A DNA stretch of 64,000 nucleotides from positions 1 to 64,000 of the forward strand of contig DASXYG010000106.1 in assembly GCA_036502625.1 (NCBI GenBank). The letters are read 5' to 3'. Source of the stretch: DASXYG01 sp036502625 (GTDB taxonomy: Bacteria > Actinomycetota > Actinomycetes > Streptosporangiales > Streptosporangiaceae). Each line of letters opens with the position of its first letter. Within the stretch, counting starts at the first letter, position 1. Below the pieces are notes generated by a model, which was given only the letters and a program-made list of their open reading frames with translations, ran no database searches and was not told the origin of the DNA. The position numbers and the translations under genes are program-made. Below, piece after piece: positions 26,240 to 34,758 of the stretch.

Positions 26240-27195
26240 TCTCCGGGGGAGGGCGGCGCGGTGCCGAGGGTCTGCAGGTGGGCCAGCGAGCCGTACCGGG
26301 CGACGAGCGCCGCGTACTCGGCCTGGTCGTGGAAGGCCAGCGCGCCCGCGCCGAACTCCTTCGCGACCTCGACGGCGAACCGGGCGGCCGCGGCGATGTC
26401 GGTCTCGTGGCTGGCGCCGGTGGCGCTGCCGGGCACCGCGGCGGCCGCGGTGATCGCCAGGCCGACGACCGGGGCGTCGGTGGCCGTGGCGGGCTGCAGG
26501 ATCGAGTTGATGTGGTAGACGCCGTTGCCGTACGGCGTGATGTCCTGCGTGGTGACCGGGTACGTGACGACGGGCTCGCCGGTGACGACGGCGAGCAGCG
26601 CGGCGAGCCGGTCGGCGACGCGCAGCACGTACCCCTGCTTGACCGTGGGCGACAGCGCCAGGCCGCGGTGGTTGATGACCGTGTTGCCCTTGGTGGTGTC
26701 GATGGACAGCACGGCGTCCATGTCGGCGGTCACCTCGTGGGCGTTCATCGTGGCCATGTCCACCGGGGAGCCCATGAACGGCACCGGGTCGTGCGGCAGC
26801 GTGGGCGCGTCCGGGCAGACGTGCGTGGCGATGACGACGTCGCCGTCGAGCACGTCGCCGCGCGCCCGCATGGACAGCAGCTTCGCGGCGGCGGACAGCG
26901 CGGTGGCGGCGCCGTCGCCGTCGGAGGTGAAGCCGATGGCGTCCGGGCGTGCGCCGATGCCGCCGAGCCTGCCGATGATCCCCAGCGTCGGCGCGTCGCC
27001 CCCGGCGGCGCGGCCGCGGCGGCCGGGGACGCGGACCCGCACGAAGTCGGTGGACCCGCGCTCGCCGGCCACCGTCGTCACCTCGGCCCCCGCGCCGGCG
27101 GGCCCGGCCATGTCGTCGAGGTAGGCGGCGACGCGCGCGCCGTTCGCGGACGGGTCGTCGAGCCGGTCGATCACATCGAGTACGTGCCTGAGCAT
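26236..27195 (-). CDS. DUF1177 family protein
   Basis: A 319-residue protein matching the DUF1177 family, which has no established function. Recognisable parts are 'MLRHVLDVIDRLDDPSANG' at the start, 'VVIATHVCPDAPTLPHDPVPFMGSPVDMATMN', then 'VLSIDTTKGNTVINHRGLALSPTVKQGYVLRV' and 'VTTQDITPYGNGVYHINSILQPA'. Conserved His, Asp and Asn residues in these segments suggest a metal-dependent hydrolase, but that is inference. The ATG at 27195 fits the family N-terminus; no clear ribosome site is seen. It is first gene of the operon with the NCS1 permease and M20 peptidase, and divergent from the IclR/PepE pair. Confidence 0.8.
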   Translation of the reverse strand: MLRHVLDVIDRLDDPSANGARVAAYLDDMAGPAGAGAEVTTVAGERGSTDFVRVRVPGRRGRAAGGDAPTLGIIGRLGGIGARPDAIGFTSDGDGAATALSAAAKLLSMRARGDVLDGDVVIATHVCPDAPTLPHDPVPFMGSPVDMATMNAHEVTADMDAVLSIDTTKGNTVINHRGLALSPTVKQGYVLRVADRLAALLAVVTGEPVVTYPVTTQDITPYGNGVYHINSILQPATATDAPVVGLAITAAAAVPGSATGASHETDIAAAARFAVEVAKEFGAGALAFHDQAEYAALVARYGSLAHLQTLGTAPPSPGE

Positions 27196-27212
27196 GATCC
27201 AAAGGTGCGACG

Positions 27213-27252
27213 GTTGTAACGTAGTTAGCAACTCTTTCCCGTTATTCGCAAC
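27213..27252. promoter_or_regulatory. Repeated GTT..AAC elements in the DUF1177/IclR interval
   Basis: In the 68-base divergent interval GTTGTAAC (27213-27220), GTTAGCAAC (27224-27232) and GTTATTCGCAAC (27241-27252) follow one another. Each starts GTT and ends AAC. The first two together give GTTG-N12-CAAC. This looks like the binding region of the adjacent IclR regulator, controlling both operons. Confidence 0.45.
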
Positions 27253-27263
27253 CGAGGTGGGCG

Positions 27264-28073
27264 ATGGCGAGCGGCGGATTCGCGGCGGACCGTACGACGC
27301 CGGCGGGGCTGCTGCAGACCGCCGACCGCGCGCTGCTCGTGCTGCTCGGCTTCGACCGGTCCCGGCTCGACTGGGGCGTCACCGAGGTGGCCGAGGAGTT
27401 CGGCTGGGACAAGTCGATCGCGCAGCGGGTGCTGGCCACGCTGGCGCACCGCGGGTTCCTGGTCACCGACCCGAACACCCGCAGGTACCGGATCGGCCCG
27501 GCCGCGCTGCACCTCGGCCGCATGTGGGAGCGGTCGGGCTCGCTGCGGATGCTCGTCGACCCGATCCTCGCCGAGCTGAGCACGGCCACCGGTGACACCT
27601 CCGTGCTCGCCCTGCCGGACAGCTTCCACATGCGCTGCGTCGCCGCGGTCGACGGGGAGGCCGGGCCGATCCGGTACTACCCGCTGGTCGGCGAGCTGTA
27701 CCCGGCGCACGCCGGCGCGACGAGCAAGGCGTACTACGCGAACGTGCCCGAGGACGACCGGCGGCGGCTGTTCCGCGACCGCCCGATGGCCCGGTTCACC
27801 AGCCGTACGGTCACCGACGTCGACGAGCTGGAACGCGACTTCCGGCGCGTCCGCGAGCGCGGCTACGCCTTCACCGTGGGCGAGTACGACTCCGGCGTGG
27901 CCACGCTCGGCGTGCCGGTGTTCCTGCGCGGCGAGCCGTACGGCAGCCTCAGCGTCGCCGGTTCGGAGCAGGCGTTCGACCGGCCGCTTGACCGGCTTCC
28001 CCGGCTGCGCCGCGCCGCCGAGCAGGTGGAGCGGCGGCTGACCGGCGCGGCTCCGGGGCCCACGCACCGATGA
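27264..28073 (+). CDS. IclR-family transcriptional regulator
   Basis: A 269-residue IclR-family regulator. The N-terminal winged helix-turn-helix is at about residues 18-80 ('ALLVLLGFDRSRLDWGVTEVAEEFGWDKSIAQRVLATLAHRGFLV'). The effector-binding domain is at about 95-260 (HMRCVAAVDGEAGPIRYYP, 'AHAGATSKAYYANVPEDD', 'RGYAFTVGEYDSGVATLGVPVF'). GAGGTGGG precedes the ATG at 27264. Divergence from the DUF1177 operon and overlap with the PepE gene mark it as the local regulator. The inducer is probably the imported compound or a product. Confidence 0.92.
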   Translation: MASGGFAADRTTPAGLLQTADRALLVLLGFDRSRLDWGVTEVAEEFGWDKSIAQRVLATLAHRGFLVTDPNTRRYRIGPAALHLGRMWERSGSLRMLVDPILAELSTATGDTSVLALPDSFHMRCVAAVDGEAGPIRYYPLVGELYPAHAGATSKAYYANVPEDDRRRLFRDRPMARFTSRTVTDVDELERDFRRVRERGYAFTVGEYDSGVATLGVPVFLRGEPYGSLSVAGSEQAFDRPLDRLPRLRRAAEQVERRLTGAAPGPTHR

Positions 28074-28090
28074 CCGACACGAGGGGCGGA

Positions 28091-28810
28091 ATGGAACTGC
28101 TGCTGCTGTCGAACTCGACCGACCACGGCTCGCCGTACCTGGCGCACGCGCGGGAGACGATCACCGGGTTCGTGCCCGCGCGCGGCACGCTGGCGTTCGT
28201 GCCGTACGCCCTGGCCGACCACGACGGCTACACCGAGGTCGTGCGCACGGCGCTGGCGCCCGCCGGGATCACCGTGCGCGGCGTGCACGCCGGCGGCGAC
28301 CCGGTGGCGGCGCTGCGCGGCGCCGACGCGGTGTTCGTGGGCGGCGGCAACACCTTCCGGCTGCTGCGCGACCTGTACGCGACGGGCCTGCGCGACGCGC
28401 TGCGCACGGCGGTGCGCGGCGGCCTGCCGTACATGGGCGCGAGCGCCGGCACGAACATGGCCGGCCCGACGATCCGCACCACCAACGACATGCCGATCGT
28501 CGCGCCGCCGAGCTTCGCCGCGCTCGACCTGGTGCCGTTCCAGCTCAACCCGCACTACGTCGACCCGGTGCCCGGCGGCACGCACATGGGGGAGACGCGG
28601 GAGCAGCGGCTGACCGAGTTCCTGGAGTGCAACGACGTGCCCGTGCTCGGCTTGCGCGAGGGCACCTGGCTGCGGGTCGCGGACGGCTCCGCCCGGCTGG
28701 GCGGCCCGCTGGACGCGCGGCTGTTCCGGCGCGGTGCCGCGCCCCGCGAGATCGCCGCGGGCGCGGACGTCTCCTTCCTGCTCGAATCCGTGCCGGTGTT
28801 CGACTCCTAG
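28091..28810 (+). CDS. pepE: Peptidase E (S51, alpha-aspartyl dipeptidase)
   Basis: A 239-residue S51 peptidase, close to the 229 residues of the enterobacterial enzyme. The Ser nucleophile is S118 in MGASAGTNMA; the Asp is probably D133 and the His H155 (LNPHYVDPV), spaced as in the known triad 120/135/157. The enzyme cleaves Asp-X dipeptides with N-terminal aspartate in the cytoplasm. The ATG at 28091 has the strong site GAGGGGCGG and starts with the family sequence MELLLLSNS. An in-frame ATG at 28070 overlaps the IclR stop. Co-directional with IclR. Its TAG stop shares the palindrome CTAG with the convergent symporter's stop. Confidence 0.9.
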   Translation: MELLLLSNSTDHGSPYLAHARETITGFVPARGTLAFVPYALADHDGYTEVVRTALAPAGITVRGVHAGGDPVAALRGADAVFVGGGNTFRLLRDLYATGLRDALRTAVRGGLPYMGASAGTNMAGPTIRTTNDMPIVAPPSFAALDLVPFQLNPHYVDPVPGGTHMGETREQRLTEFLECNDVPVLGLREGTWLRVADGSARLGGPLDARLFRRGAAPREIAAGADVSFLLESVPVFDS

Positions 28811-30099
28811 CCGGTCTCCGCCTCCTCGGCCCGTCCGGCGGGGTGGAACAGCCCTTCGGACTTGGCGATCACGACGGTGGCCAGGGAGTTGCCGACGATG
28901 TTGGTGGCGCTGCGGGCCATGTCGACGATGAAGTCCACCCCGAGCAGGAGCGTCACCCCCGCGGCGGGCAGCCCGAGCGAGCTGGCGGCGGCGAACAGCA
29001 CGACGATGGCCGCGGACGGGACGCCCGCGATGCCCTTGGTGAGCACGATGAGCAGGCCGAGCGCGGCGATCTGCTGGCCGATGCCGAGGTGGTGCCCGTA
29101 CGCGTGGGCGATGAACAGCACGCCGAGCGCCTCGTACAGGGTGGCGCCGTCGGCGTTGAAGGAGTAGCCGAGCGGCAGCGTGAACGCGGGGATGGAGCGG
29201 TCCACGCCGTGCCGTTCCAGCCGCTGCAGCAGCGGGGCCAGCACGACCTCGGTGCTCCGGGTCAGGAACGCCAGCCCGATCAGGTCCTTCGTGACGCGGA
29301 TCAGCGCCACGTAGCCGACGCGGAAGACCGCCGCGACGATCGGGGACAGCACGCCGAGGACGATCGCGAAGCCGAGGTACGCGATCAGCACGAACTCCAG
29401 CAGCGCGCGCAGGCTGGACAGGCCGTACGTCGCGGTGTCGTACGCGATGAAGCCGAACACGCCGATCGGCGCGAACGCGATGACGTAGCCGACGACCCGG
29501 AACATGATCTTGCTGAGCGCGTCGAGCACTCGCGTGACGGGTTCGGCGGCGTCGCCGATGGCCACGATGGCCAGCCCGAAGAACACCGAGAAGAACACGA
29601 TGGCCAGCAGGTTGCCCTTGCCCAGCGCGTCGACGATGTTCTCCGGCACGATGGACAGCACGAGCTGGGTGAAGTCGACGTGGTGGCCGATTCCCGCGGC
29701 CGCGCCGGAGTCCGCGCCGCCGAGCCGGGCGCCCGCGCCCACGTTGGTCACGTTGCCCAGGACGAGGCCGATCACCAGCACGATCGTGGTGACGATCTCG
29801 AAGTACAGGATCGTCTTCAGCGCGACCCGGCCGAGCCGCTTGGCCGACCCGATGCGGGTGATGCCGAGGACGACCAGCGGGAACAGCAGCGGGACGATCA
29901 CCATCTCGATGGCGTGCACGAACAGGTCGCCCACCAGCTTCAGATGGGAGCCGAACCCGGGGGCGAGCCAGCCGACCAGGACGCCCGCGACCAGCGCCAC
30001 CAGCACCTGGAGGCCGATCGGCCACCGCAGCGGGTTCCGCCACCGGCGGGGTCGCGGCGCCTCGGCCGTACCCGGGACCTCTTCAACACCGTCGGCCAT
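28807..30099 (-). CDS. Dicarboxylate/amino acid:cation symporter (DAACS, DctA/GltP-like)
   Basis: A 430-residue member of the DAACS family. Typical signatures are 'MVIVPLLFPLVVLGITRIG', the re-entrant-loop Ser-rich region replaced here by AFLTRSTEVVLAPLLQRLE, LPLGYSFNADGATLYEALG and the substrate loop 'VDFIVDMARSATNIVGNSLATVVIAKSEG'. The family imports C4-dicarboxylates, glutamate or aspartate with H+ or Na+. The ATG at 30099 follows GGAGG. A TTG at 30111 would lie upstream of that site. It converges on pepE; both handle aspartate-like compounds, so a shared physiological role is possible. Confidence 0.9.
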   Translation of the reverse strand: MADGVEEVPGTAEAPRPRRWRNPLRWPIGLQVLVALVAGVLVGWLAPGFGSHLKLVGDLFVHAIEMVIVPLLFPLVVLGITRIGSAKRLGRVALKTILYFEIVTTIVLVIGLVLGNVTNVGAGARLGGADSGAAAGIGHHVDFTQLVLSIVPENIVDALGKGNLLAIVFFSVFFGLAIVAIGDAAEPVTRVLDALSKIMFRVVGYVIAFAPIGVFGFIAYDTATYGLSSLRALLEFVLIAYLGFAIVLGVLSPIVAAVFRVGYVALIRVTKDLIGLAFLTRSTEVVLAPLLQRLERHGVDRSIPAFTLPLGYSFNADGATLYEALGVLFIAHAYGHHLGIGQQIAALGLLIVLTKGIAGVPSAAIVVLFAAASSLGLPAAGVTLLLGVDFIVDMARSATNIVGNSLATVVIAKSEGLFHPAGRAEEAETG

Positions 30100-30217
30100 C
30101 TGAACCTCCAACCGACCGCAGCGCCCGCGCTACGGCACGTGTCGATCCGGCGCCCCGATCATGCCGGTTCGCCCGCCCGTACGCCATGCCGCGGCGGCCC
30201 CGGAACGGGGCGGGCCG

Positions 30218-30223
30218 TAATCT
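30218..30223 (+). promoter_or_regulatory. Possible -10 for LLM/SDR operon
   Basis: TAATCT stands out in the GC-rich 178-base interval between the divergent symporter and oxidoreductase genes, 55 bases before the ATG. No matching -35 is visible. Nothing else is recognised in this interval. Confidence 0.3.
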
Positions 30224-30277
30224 GTGCGTGGCCGGTGGGCGCGGGCCCGCCGCGGCGCGGCTGCGCGGGAGGAAGCG

Positions 30278-31060
30278 ATGCGAGTCGGGATGACCCTGCC
30301 CTTCGGCGGCGACCTGGCGCTGAGCGCGCGGCGCATCGAGGAGGCCGGGTTCGACGGCGCCTGGGTGTTCGACGCGATCAACCGCGGGTTCCCGCTGCCC
30401 GATCCGCTGATCGCGCTGGCGGTGGCCGGTTCGGTGACTCGGTCCATCGAGCTGGGCACGTCCGTGCTCCAGCTCGGCCTGCGCCCCCCGGCGGAGCTGG
30501 CCGCCCGGGTGATGACCGCGCACCTGGTCTGCGGGTCCCGGCTGTCGGTCGGCGTCGGCGCCGGCTCGACCGAGGCGGACTTCCGCGCCTGCGGGGTCGA
30601 CTTCGCCGAACGCCGTACGCGCTTCGACACCGCGCTCGACGTCATCCCGCGCCTGCTGGCCGGCGAGGAAATCGACGGCGTGGCGCTCACACCGTGGCCG
30701 GACACCCTGGGCGGGCCGCGCATCCTGATCGGCACGTGGGCGCGCGGCGACCTCATCGCCCGCGCGGCGGCCGAGTTCGACGGCTGGATCGCCTCGGCCG
30801 CGAAGGGCGGCCGCCTCCCCGAGGGCGTCGCCCGCTACCGCGCGGCGGGCGGGCGCCGGGCGCTGGTCACGAACATCATCGTCGACCTGGACGGCCCCGA
30901 CGCGCCGGCCGGCCCGGCCGCGCCGTTCGACCTGCGCTGCTCGCCCCGCCAGGCGCGCGACCGCCTGAAATGGCTCGCCGACCAGGGCTACGACGACGCC
31001 ATCCTCCGTACGGACGACTACACCGAGCGCAATCTCGCGGCCATCCAGGCACTCCGCTGA
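30278..31060 (+). CDS. LLM-class (luciferase-like) flavin/F420 oxidoreductase
   Basis: A 260-residue luciferase-like monooxygenase family protein with the bacterial luciferase TIM-barrel pattern: MRVGMTLPFGGDL, 'IEEAGFDGAWVFDAINRG', 'LELGTSVLQLGLRPPAELA' type strands, then 'LSVGVGAGSTEADFRACG'. In actinobacteria such enzymes use FMN or F420. It is shorter than typical 300-350-residue members, lacking some C-terminal barrel elements. The ATG at 30278 follows GGGAGG; the open frame upstream has no ribosome site. It is followed 24 bases later by an SDR, probably one operon. Substrate unknown. Confidence 0.85.
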   Translation: MRVGMTLPFGGDLALSARRIEEAGFDGAWVFDAINRGFPLPDPLIALAVAGSVTRSIELGTSVLQLGLRPPAELAARVMTAHLVCGSRLSVGVGAGSTEADFRACGVDFAERRTRFDTALDVIPRLLAGEEIDGVALTPWPDTLGGPRILIGTWARGDLIARAAAEFDGWIASAAKGGRLPEGVARYRAAGGRRALVTNIIVDLDGPDAPAGPAAPFDLRCSPRQARDRLKWLADQGYDDAILRTDDYTERNLAAIQALR

Positions 31061-31084
31061 CCCGCGCCGACCGGGAGGACGAGG

Positions 31085-31930
31085 ATGAAGGATCTTGACG
31101 GCAAGGTCGCGGTGGTCACCGGGGCGGCGAGCGGCATCGGGTTCGCCCTCGCGGAGCGGTTCGCCGCCGAGGGGATGAAGGTCGTGATCGGCGATGTCGA
31201 GGCCGGCGCGCTGGCGGAGGCGGCGGCCCGGCTGCGGGGCTCGGGGGCCGACGTCCTCGGCGTCCTGACCGATGTCCGCGACGCCGCGCAGGTGGAGGCG
31301 CTGGCCGAGCGGTCGGTGGCCCGCTTCGGCGCGGTCCACGTCGTGTGCAACAACGCCGGGGTGTCCGGCGGCGTGGGCGGGCCGGCCTGGGAGCGTCCCC
31401 TCCAGGACTGGGAGTGGACCCTGGGGGTGAACCTCTGGGGCGTGATCCACGGCGTACGGGCGTTCGTCCCCCGGCTCGTCGCCCAGGGCGAGGGCCACAT
31501 CGTGAACACGGCGTCGATGGCGGGGCTGCTCACCGGCGGCGGCGGGCCGTACGGCGTCTCGAAGGCCGGGGTCGTGTCCCTGTCGGAGGGCCTGTACCTG
31601 GCGCTGCGCGCGTCCGCGCCCGGGGTCGGCGTCTCGGTCCTGTGCCCGGGGTGGGTCAACACCGGGATCGCCGACTCCGAGCGCAACCGCCCCGCCGAAC
31701 TGCGGGCCGACCGCGGGCCGGACCCGATGGACGAGGAGCGGCAGCGCGGCCTGGCGCGCGTCGTCGAGTCGGGGATGGCGCCGTCGGTGGTGGCGGAGAA
31801 GGTCGTGGACGCGATCAGGGACGGCCTGTTCTACGTCCTGCCGCACGACGACGAGGCCTGGCTCGGCCCGATCCGCGAGCGCATGACCAACGTCGTCGAG
31901 CGGCGCAACCCCGCACCGAGATCCGTCTGA
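31085..31930 (+). CDS. Short-chain dehydrogenase/reductase
   Basis: A 281-residue classical SDR. The cofactor motif TGAASGIG is at residues 12-19, NNAG near 92-95, the catalytic Ser in NTASMAG, and the YxxxK motif in GPYGVSKAG. The C-terminus is longer than the minimal 250-residue form, with 'RERMTNVVERRNPAP'. It reduces carbonyls or oxidises alcohols with NAD(P). Ribosome site GGGAGGACGAGG. It lies directly behind the luciferase-like oxidoreductase, so both may act on the same compound. Confidence 0.92.
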   Translation: MKDLDGKVAVVTGAASGIGFALAERFAAEGMKVVIGDVEAGALAEAAARLRGSGADVLGVLTDVRDAAQVEALAERSVARFGAVHVVCNNAGVSGGVGGPAWERPLQDWEWTLGVNLWGVIHGVRAFVPRLVAQGEGHIVNTASMAGLLTGGGGPYGVSKAGVVSLSEGLYLALRASAPGVGVSVLCPGWVNTGIADSERNRPAELRADRGPDPMDEERQRGLARVVESGMAPSVVAEKVVDAIRDGLFYVLPHDDEAWLGPIRERMTNVVERRNPAPRSV

Positions 31931-31944
31931 CGGCGGGGGCGCCG
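31931..31944. terminator. Hairpin between SDR and sugar porter stops
   Basis: CGGCG-GGGG-CGCCG fills the 15-base gap between the convergent stops at 31930 and 31946. Five-base stem, no T-tract. It may serve both directions. Confidence 0.4.
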
Positions 31945-31945
31945 G

Positions 31946-33313
31946 TCACGCCCCGGGGGCCAGGCTGGACTCGATGGACTCCAGGGTGCGGTTCTTGGTC
32001 TCCGGGACCATGAACGTGGCCCAGAGGAAGCCGAGGACGCCCATCACCGCGAACGTGAAGAACAGCGTCGCGGGGCCGACCTTCAGCAGCGCCGGGAAGA
32101 CCTGGCTGACCAGGACGCTCGCCGCCTCGGTCACGAACGTGGCCACGCCCATCGCCGTGCCGCGCACGCGGAGGGGGAACATCTCGCCGAGGACCGTCCA
32201 CACGATGCCGCCCCAGCTCAGGCCGAACATCACCTGGAAGAACGCCAGGCAGACGATCGCGATCCAGCCGCCCGCGCCGTGCGCGCCGCCCGCCGTGGCG
32301 AACACGGTGCCGAGGACGGCCATGCTCAGCGCCATGCCGAGCGCGCCGAACATCAGCGGCATCTTCCGGCCCATCCGGTCGATGACGAAGAAGACCATCA
32401 CGGCGGTGGACAGCAGGCCGAGCGCGGAGAAGCCGACGTTGGCCAGGATCGCCGCCGAGCTGCTGTAGCCGATGCTCTTGAGCACGCTCGGCGCGTAGTA
32501 CGTGACCGCGTTGATGCCGATGAACTGCTGCAGGATGCCGAGGACCGAGGCGGTCAGCAGCAGCCGGCGCAGCACCGGGCTGGCCAGCACCGCGCCGAGG
32601 CGCACCCGCTGCTCGGCCTGCCGGGTCACGTCCTTGATCTGCGCGATCTCGGCGTCCAGGCTCTCCGGGTCGCGGCTGCGCGCGAGCACCCGGCGCGCGT
32701 CGTCCTCGCGTCCCTGGCGGACCAGCCAGCGCGGGCTCTCCGGGAGGAGGAACGCGCCGGCCAGCATGACCAGGGCGGGGAACACGCCGATGGCGAACAT
32801 CCAGCGCCAGGACCCGGACGCGCTGAGCGCGAGGCTGACGACGCTCGCCAGCAGCACGCCCACGGTGATCATGAGCTGGAACAGCGACGCCGAGGCGCCG
32901 CGCGTACGGGCCGGGGCGATCTCGGCGATGTAGACCGGGATCATCGCCGTCGCGATGCCCACCGCGAGCCCGAGCACGACGCGGGAGGCGATCAGGATCC
33001 CGGCGTTCGGCGCGAAGGCCGCCGCCAGGATGCCGACGGTGTACAGGGCGCCGCCGGCCGCGAGCAGCCACCGCCGCCCGTACCGGTCCGACGCGGGGCC
33101 GGCGGCCAGCGCGCCCAGCAGCGATCCGAGCAGCGCCGAGCTGACGACCCAGCCGGTCAGCGCCGCGTCGAGGCCGAGCGCGGGGCCCGCGTACAGCAGC
33201 GCCCCCGCGACGATGCCGAGCTCGTAGCCGCGGATGCCGCCGCCGAGGGCGCCGAGCACGTAGCTGCCCGCGCCGATGGTCCTGGTCTCCCTCTTGGGAG
33301 TGGCCGCGGCCAT
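31946..33313 (-). CDS. MFS sugar porter family transporter
   Basis: A 455-residue sugar porter with 12 helices. Family signatures are present: DRYGRRW between helices 2 and 3, 'LGLAVGIATAMIPVYIAEIAPARTRG', the PESPRWL motif, 'GILQQFIGINAVTYYAP', DRMGRK and the terminal PETKNRTLE. These carriers import hexoses, pentoses or inositols with protons. The start ATG overlaps the sulfatase stop by one base (TGATG). As third gene of the GH2-sulfatase-porter operon under LacI control, it probably imports the sugar or sulfated sugar released by the GH2 enzyme. Confidence 0.93.
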   Translation of the reverse strand: MAAATPKRETRTIGAGSYVLGALGGGIRGYELGIVAGALLYAGPALGLDAALTGWVVSSALLGSLLGALAAGPASDRYGRRWLLAAGGALYTVGILAAAFAPNAGILIASRVVLGLAVGIATAMIPVYIAEIAPARTRGASASLFQLMITVGVLLASVVSLALSASGSWRWMFAIGVFPALVMLAGAFLLPESPRWLVRQGREDDARRVLARSRDPESLDAEIAQIKDVTRQAEQRVRLGAVLASPVLRRLLLTASVLGILQQFIGINAVTYYAPSVLKSIGYSSSAAILANVGFSALGLLSTAVMVFFVIDRMGRKMPLMFGALGMALSMAVLGTVFATAGGAHGAGGWIAIVCLAFFQVMFGLSWGGIVWTVLGEMFPLRVRGTAMGVATFVTEAASVLVSQVFPALLKVGPATLFFTFAVMGVLGFLWATFMVPETKNRTLESIESSLAPGA

Positions 33314-34758
33314 CAGAAGTTCGCCTGCCGTGCGGGGAGCGGGTCGACCGTCCAGGCCATCCGGTCGCACAGCCGCCGCAGCAGGTCGCCCTTGACCGCC
33401 AGCGCGTCCGGATCGGCCCAGCGGTTGCGGCGTTCGAGCGGATCCTCGCGCAGGTCGTAGAGCTCGCCGGTGTCCAGCCCGTGCGTCACGACCAGCTTGT
33501 GGTCCGCGGTGCGCAGCATGGTCGTCTGCGGCGCCGGGTCGCGGTGCCAGGGCATCGCGTTGTAGTACTCGCTGTACACGTCGTCGCGGTGGTGGTCCAG
33601 ACCGGCCGAGCCGGTGAGCATCGGCCACAGCGAGCGGCCCTGCATCCCCGGGTGGCGGGGCAGCCCGGCGGCGTCCAGCAGGGTGGGCGCCAGGTCGGTG
33701 TACTCGACCAGCGCCGTGCTGCGCCGCCCGGCCTCGATGACGCCCGGCCACGACACGATCAGCGGCACGCGGACGGCCGGGTCGTAGAAGTACGGGCCCT
33801 TGAGGTAGATGCCGTGGTCGCCGAGCATCTCGCCGTGGTCGGTCTGGAACACCACGATGGTGTTCTCCCGCTGCCCGGTGCGTTCGAGCGCGGCGAGCAT
33901 CCGGCCGACCTGGACGTCGATGAGGTCGCACATCGCCCAGTACGCGGCGCGCAGCATCCGGTGGTCGTGGTCGGTCATCTCGGTGAACGGGTATCCGGCC
34001 TCGCCGCCGTACGCGCCCGTGTGGTCGACGCGCTGGAAGACCGGCTTGTCGTCCAGCTCGCGCTCGGCGTAGTTCGGCAGCGGGATGTCCTCCAGCCGGT
34101 CCAGGTACGGCTGGAGGTACTCCGGCGGCGGGTCGAACGGGTGGTGCGGGTCGAAGATGTTGACGGAGAACATCCACGGGTCGTCGAACCCGGCGCCGGA
34201 CTCGATGAACTCGATCGCCTTCCGCGCGCACCAGGTCGTCTGGTGGTCCTCCTCGGCCATGCCGGTCTCGACGTACCGGGAACCGCCGACCGGGGTGCGG
34301 CCGTACGTCACGCCGCGTTCGGCCAGCCAGTGGATGTACTCGTTGGTGGGCCAGTCCGGGTCGGGGTGGTGCGACCAGTGGAACTCGTCGTAGCCGTCGC
34401 CGATGCGCCGCTCGGTGCCCGGCGACGCCGACGGGTGGCACACCGAGAGGTGCAGCTTGCCGGACAGGCCGCCGACGTATCCGGCGTCCGACAGCAGCCG
34501 GGTGACCAGCACCTCGGAGGCGGAGATCGACTGGCCGTTCTGCCGGCACCCGGTCGTGCGCGGGTAGCGGCCGGTCAGGAAGCTCGCCCGCGACGGCGTG
34601 CACACCGGGCTCTGGGCGTACGCGTGGTCGAACACGACCCCGTCCGCGGCCAGCCCGTCGATGTTCGGCGTGGTGGTGAACGTGTTGCCGTAGCACCCGA
34701 GGGTGTCCCGGCGCTGCTGGTCGGTGCAGATCCACAGGATGTTCGGACGGCCGCTCAC
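33313..34758 (-). CDS. Type I (Cys) sulfatase
   Basis: A 481-residue arylsulfatase/glycan sulfatase. The formylglycine motif is CTPSR (C53-R57 in QSPVCTPSRASFLTGRYP). Metal-binding D13 lies in ICTDQQ, and D/H in QTDHGEMLGDHG. The choline-sulfatase-like segments VNIFDPHHPFDPP and YDLREDPLERRNRW are typical of carbohydrate sulfatases. No signal peptide is seen, so it should act in the cytoplasm on imported sulfated sugar. C53 must be oxidised by a formylglycine-generating enzyme, which is not encoded here. GTG at 34758 overlaps the GH2 stop (GTGA), and the stop overlaps the porter start. Confidence 0.93.
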   Translation of the reverse strand: MSGRPNILWICTDQQRRDTLGCYGNTFTTTPNIDGLAADGVVFDHAYAQSPVCTPSRASFLTGRYPRTTGCRQNGQSISASEVLVTRLLSDAGYVGGLSGKLHLSVCHPSASPGTERRIGDGYDEFHWSHHPDPDWPTNEYIHWLAERGVTYGRTPVGGSRYVETGMAEEDHQTTWCARKAIEFIESGAGFDDPWMFSVNIFDPHHPFDPPPEYLQPYLDRLEDIPLPNYAERELDDKPVFQRVDHTGAYGGEAGYPFTEMTDHDHRMLRAAYWAMCDLIDVQVGRMLAALERTGQRENTIVVFQTDHGEMLGDHGIYLKGPYFYDPAVRVPLIVSWPGVIEAGRRSTALVEYTDLAPTLLDAAGLPRHPGMQGRSLWPMLTGSAGLDHHRDDVYSEYYNAMPWHRDPAPQTTMLRTADHKLVVTHGLDTGELYDLREDPLERRNRWADPDALAVKGDLLRRLCDRMAWTVDPLPARQANF

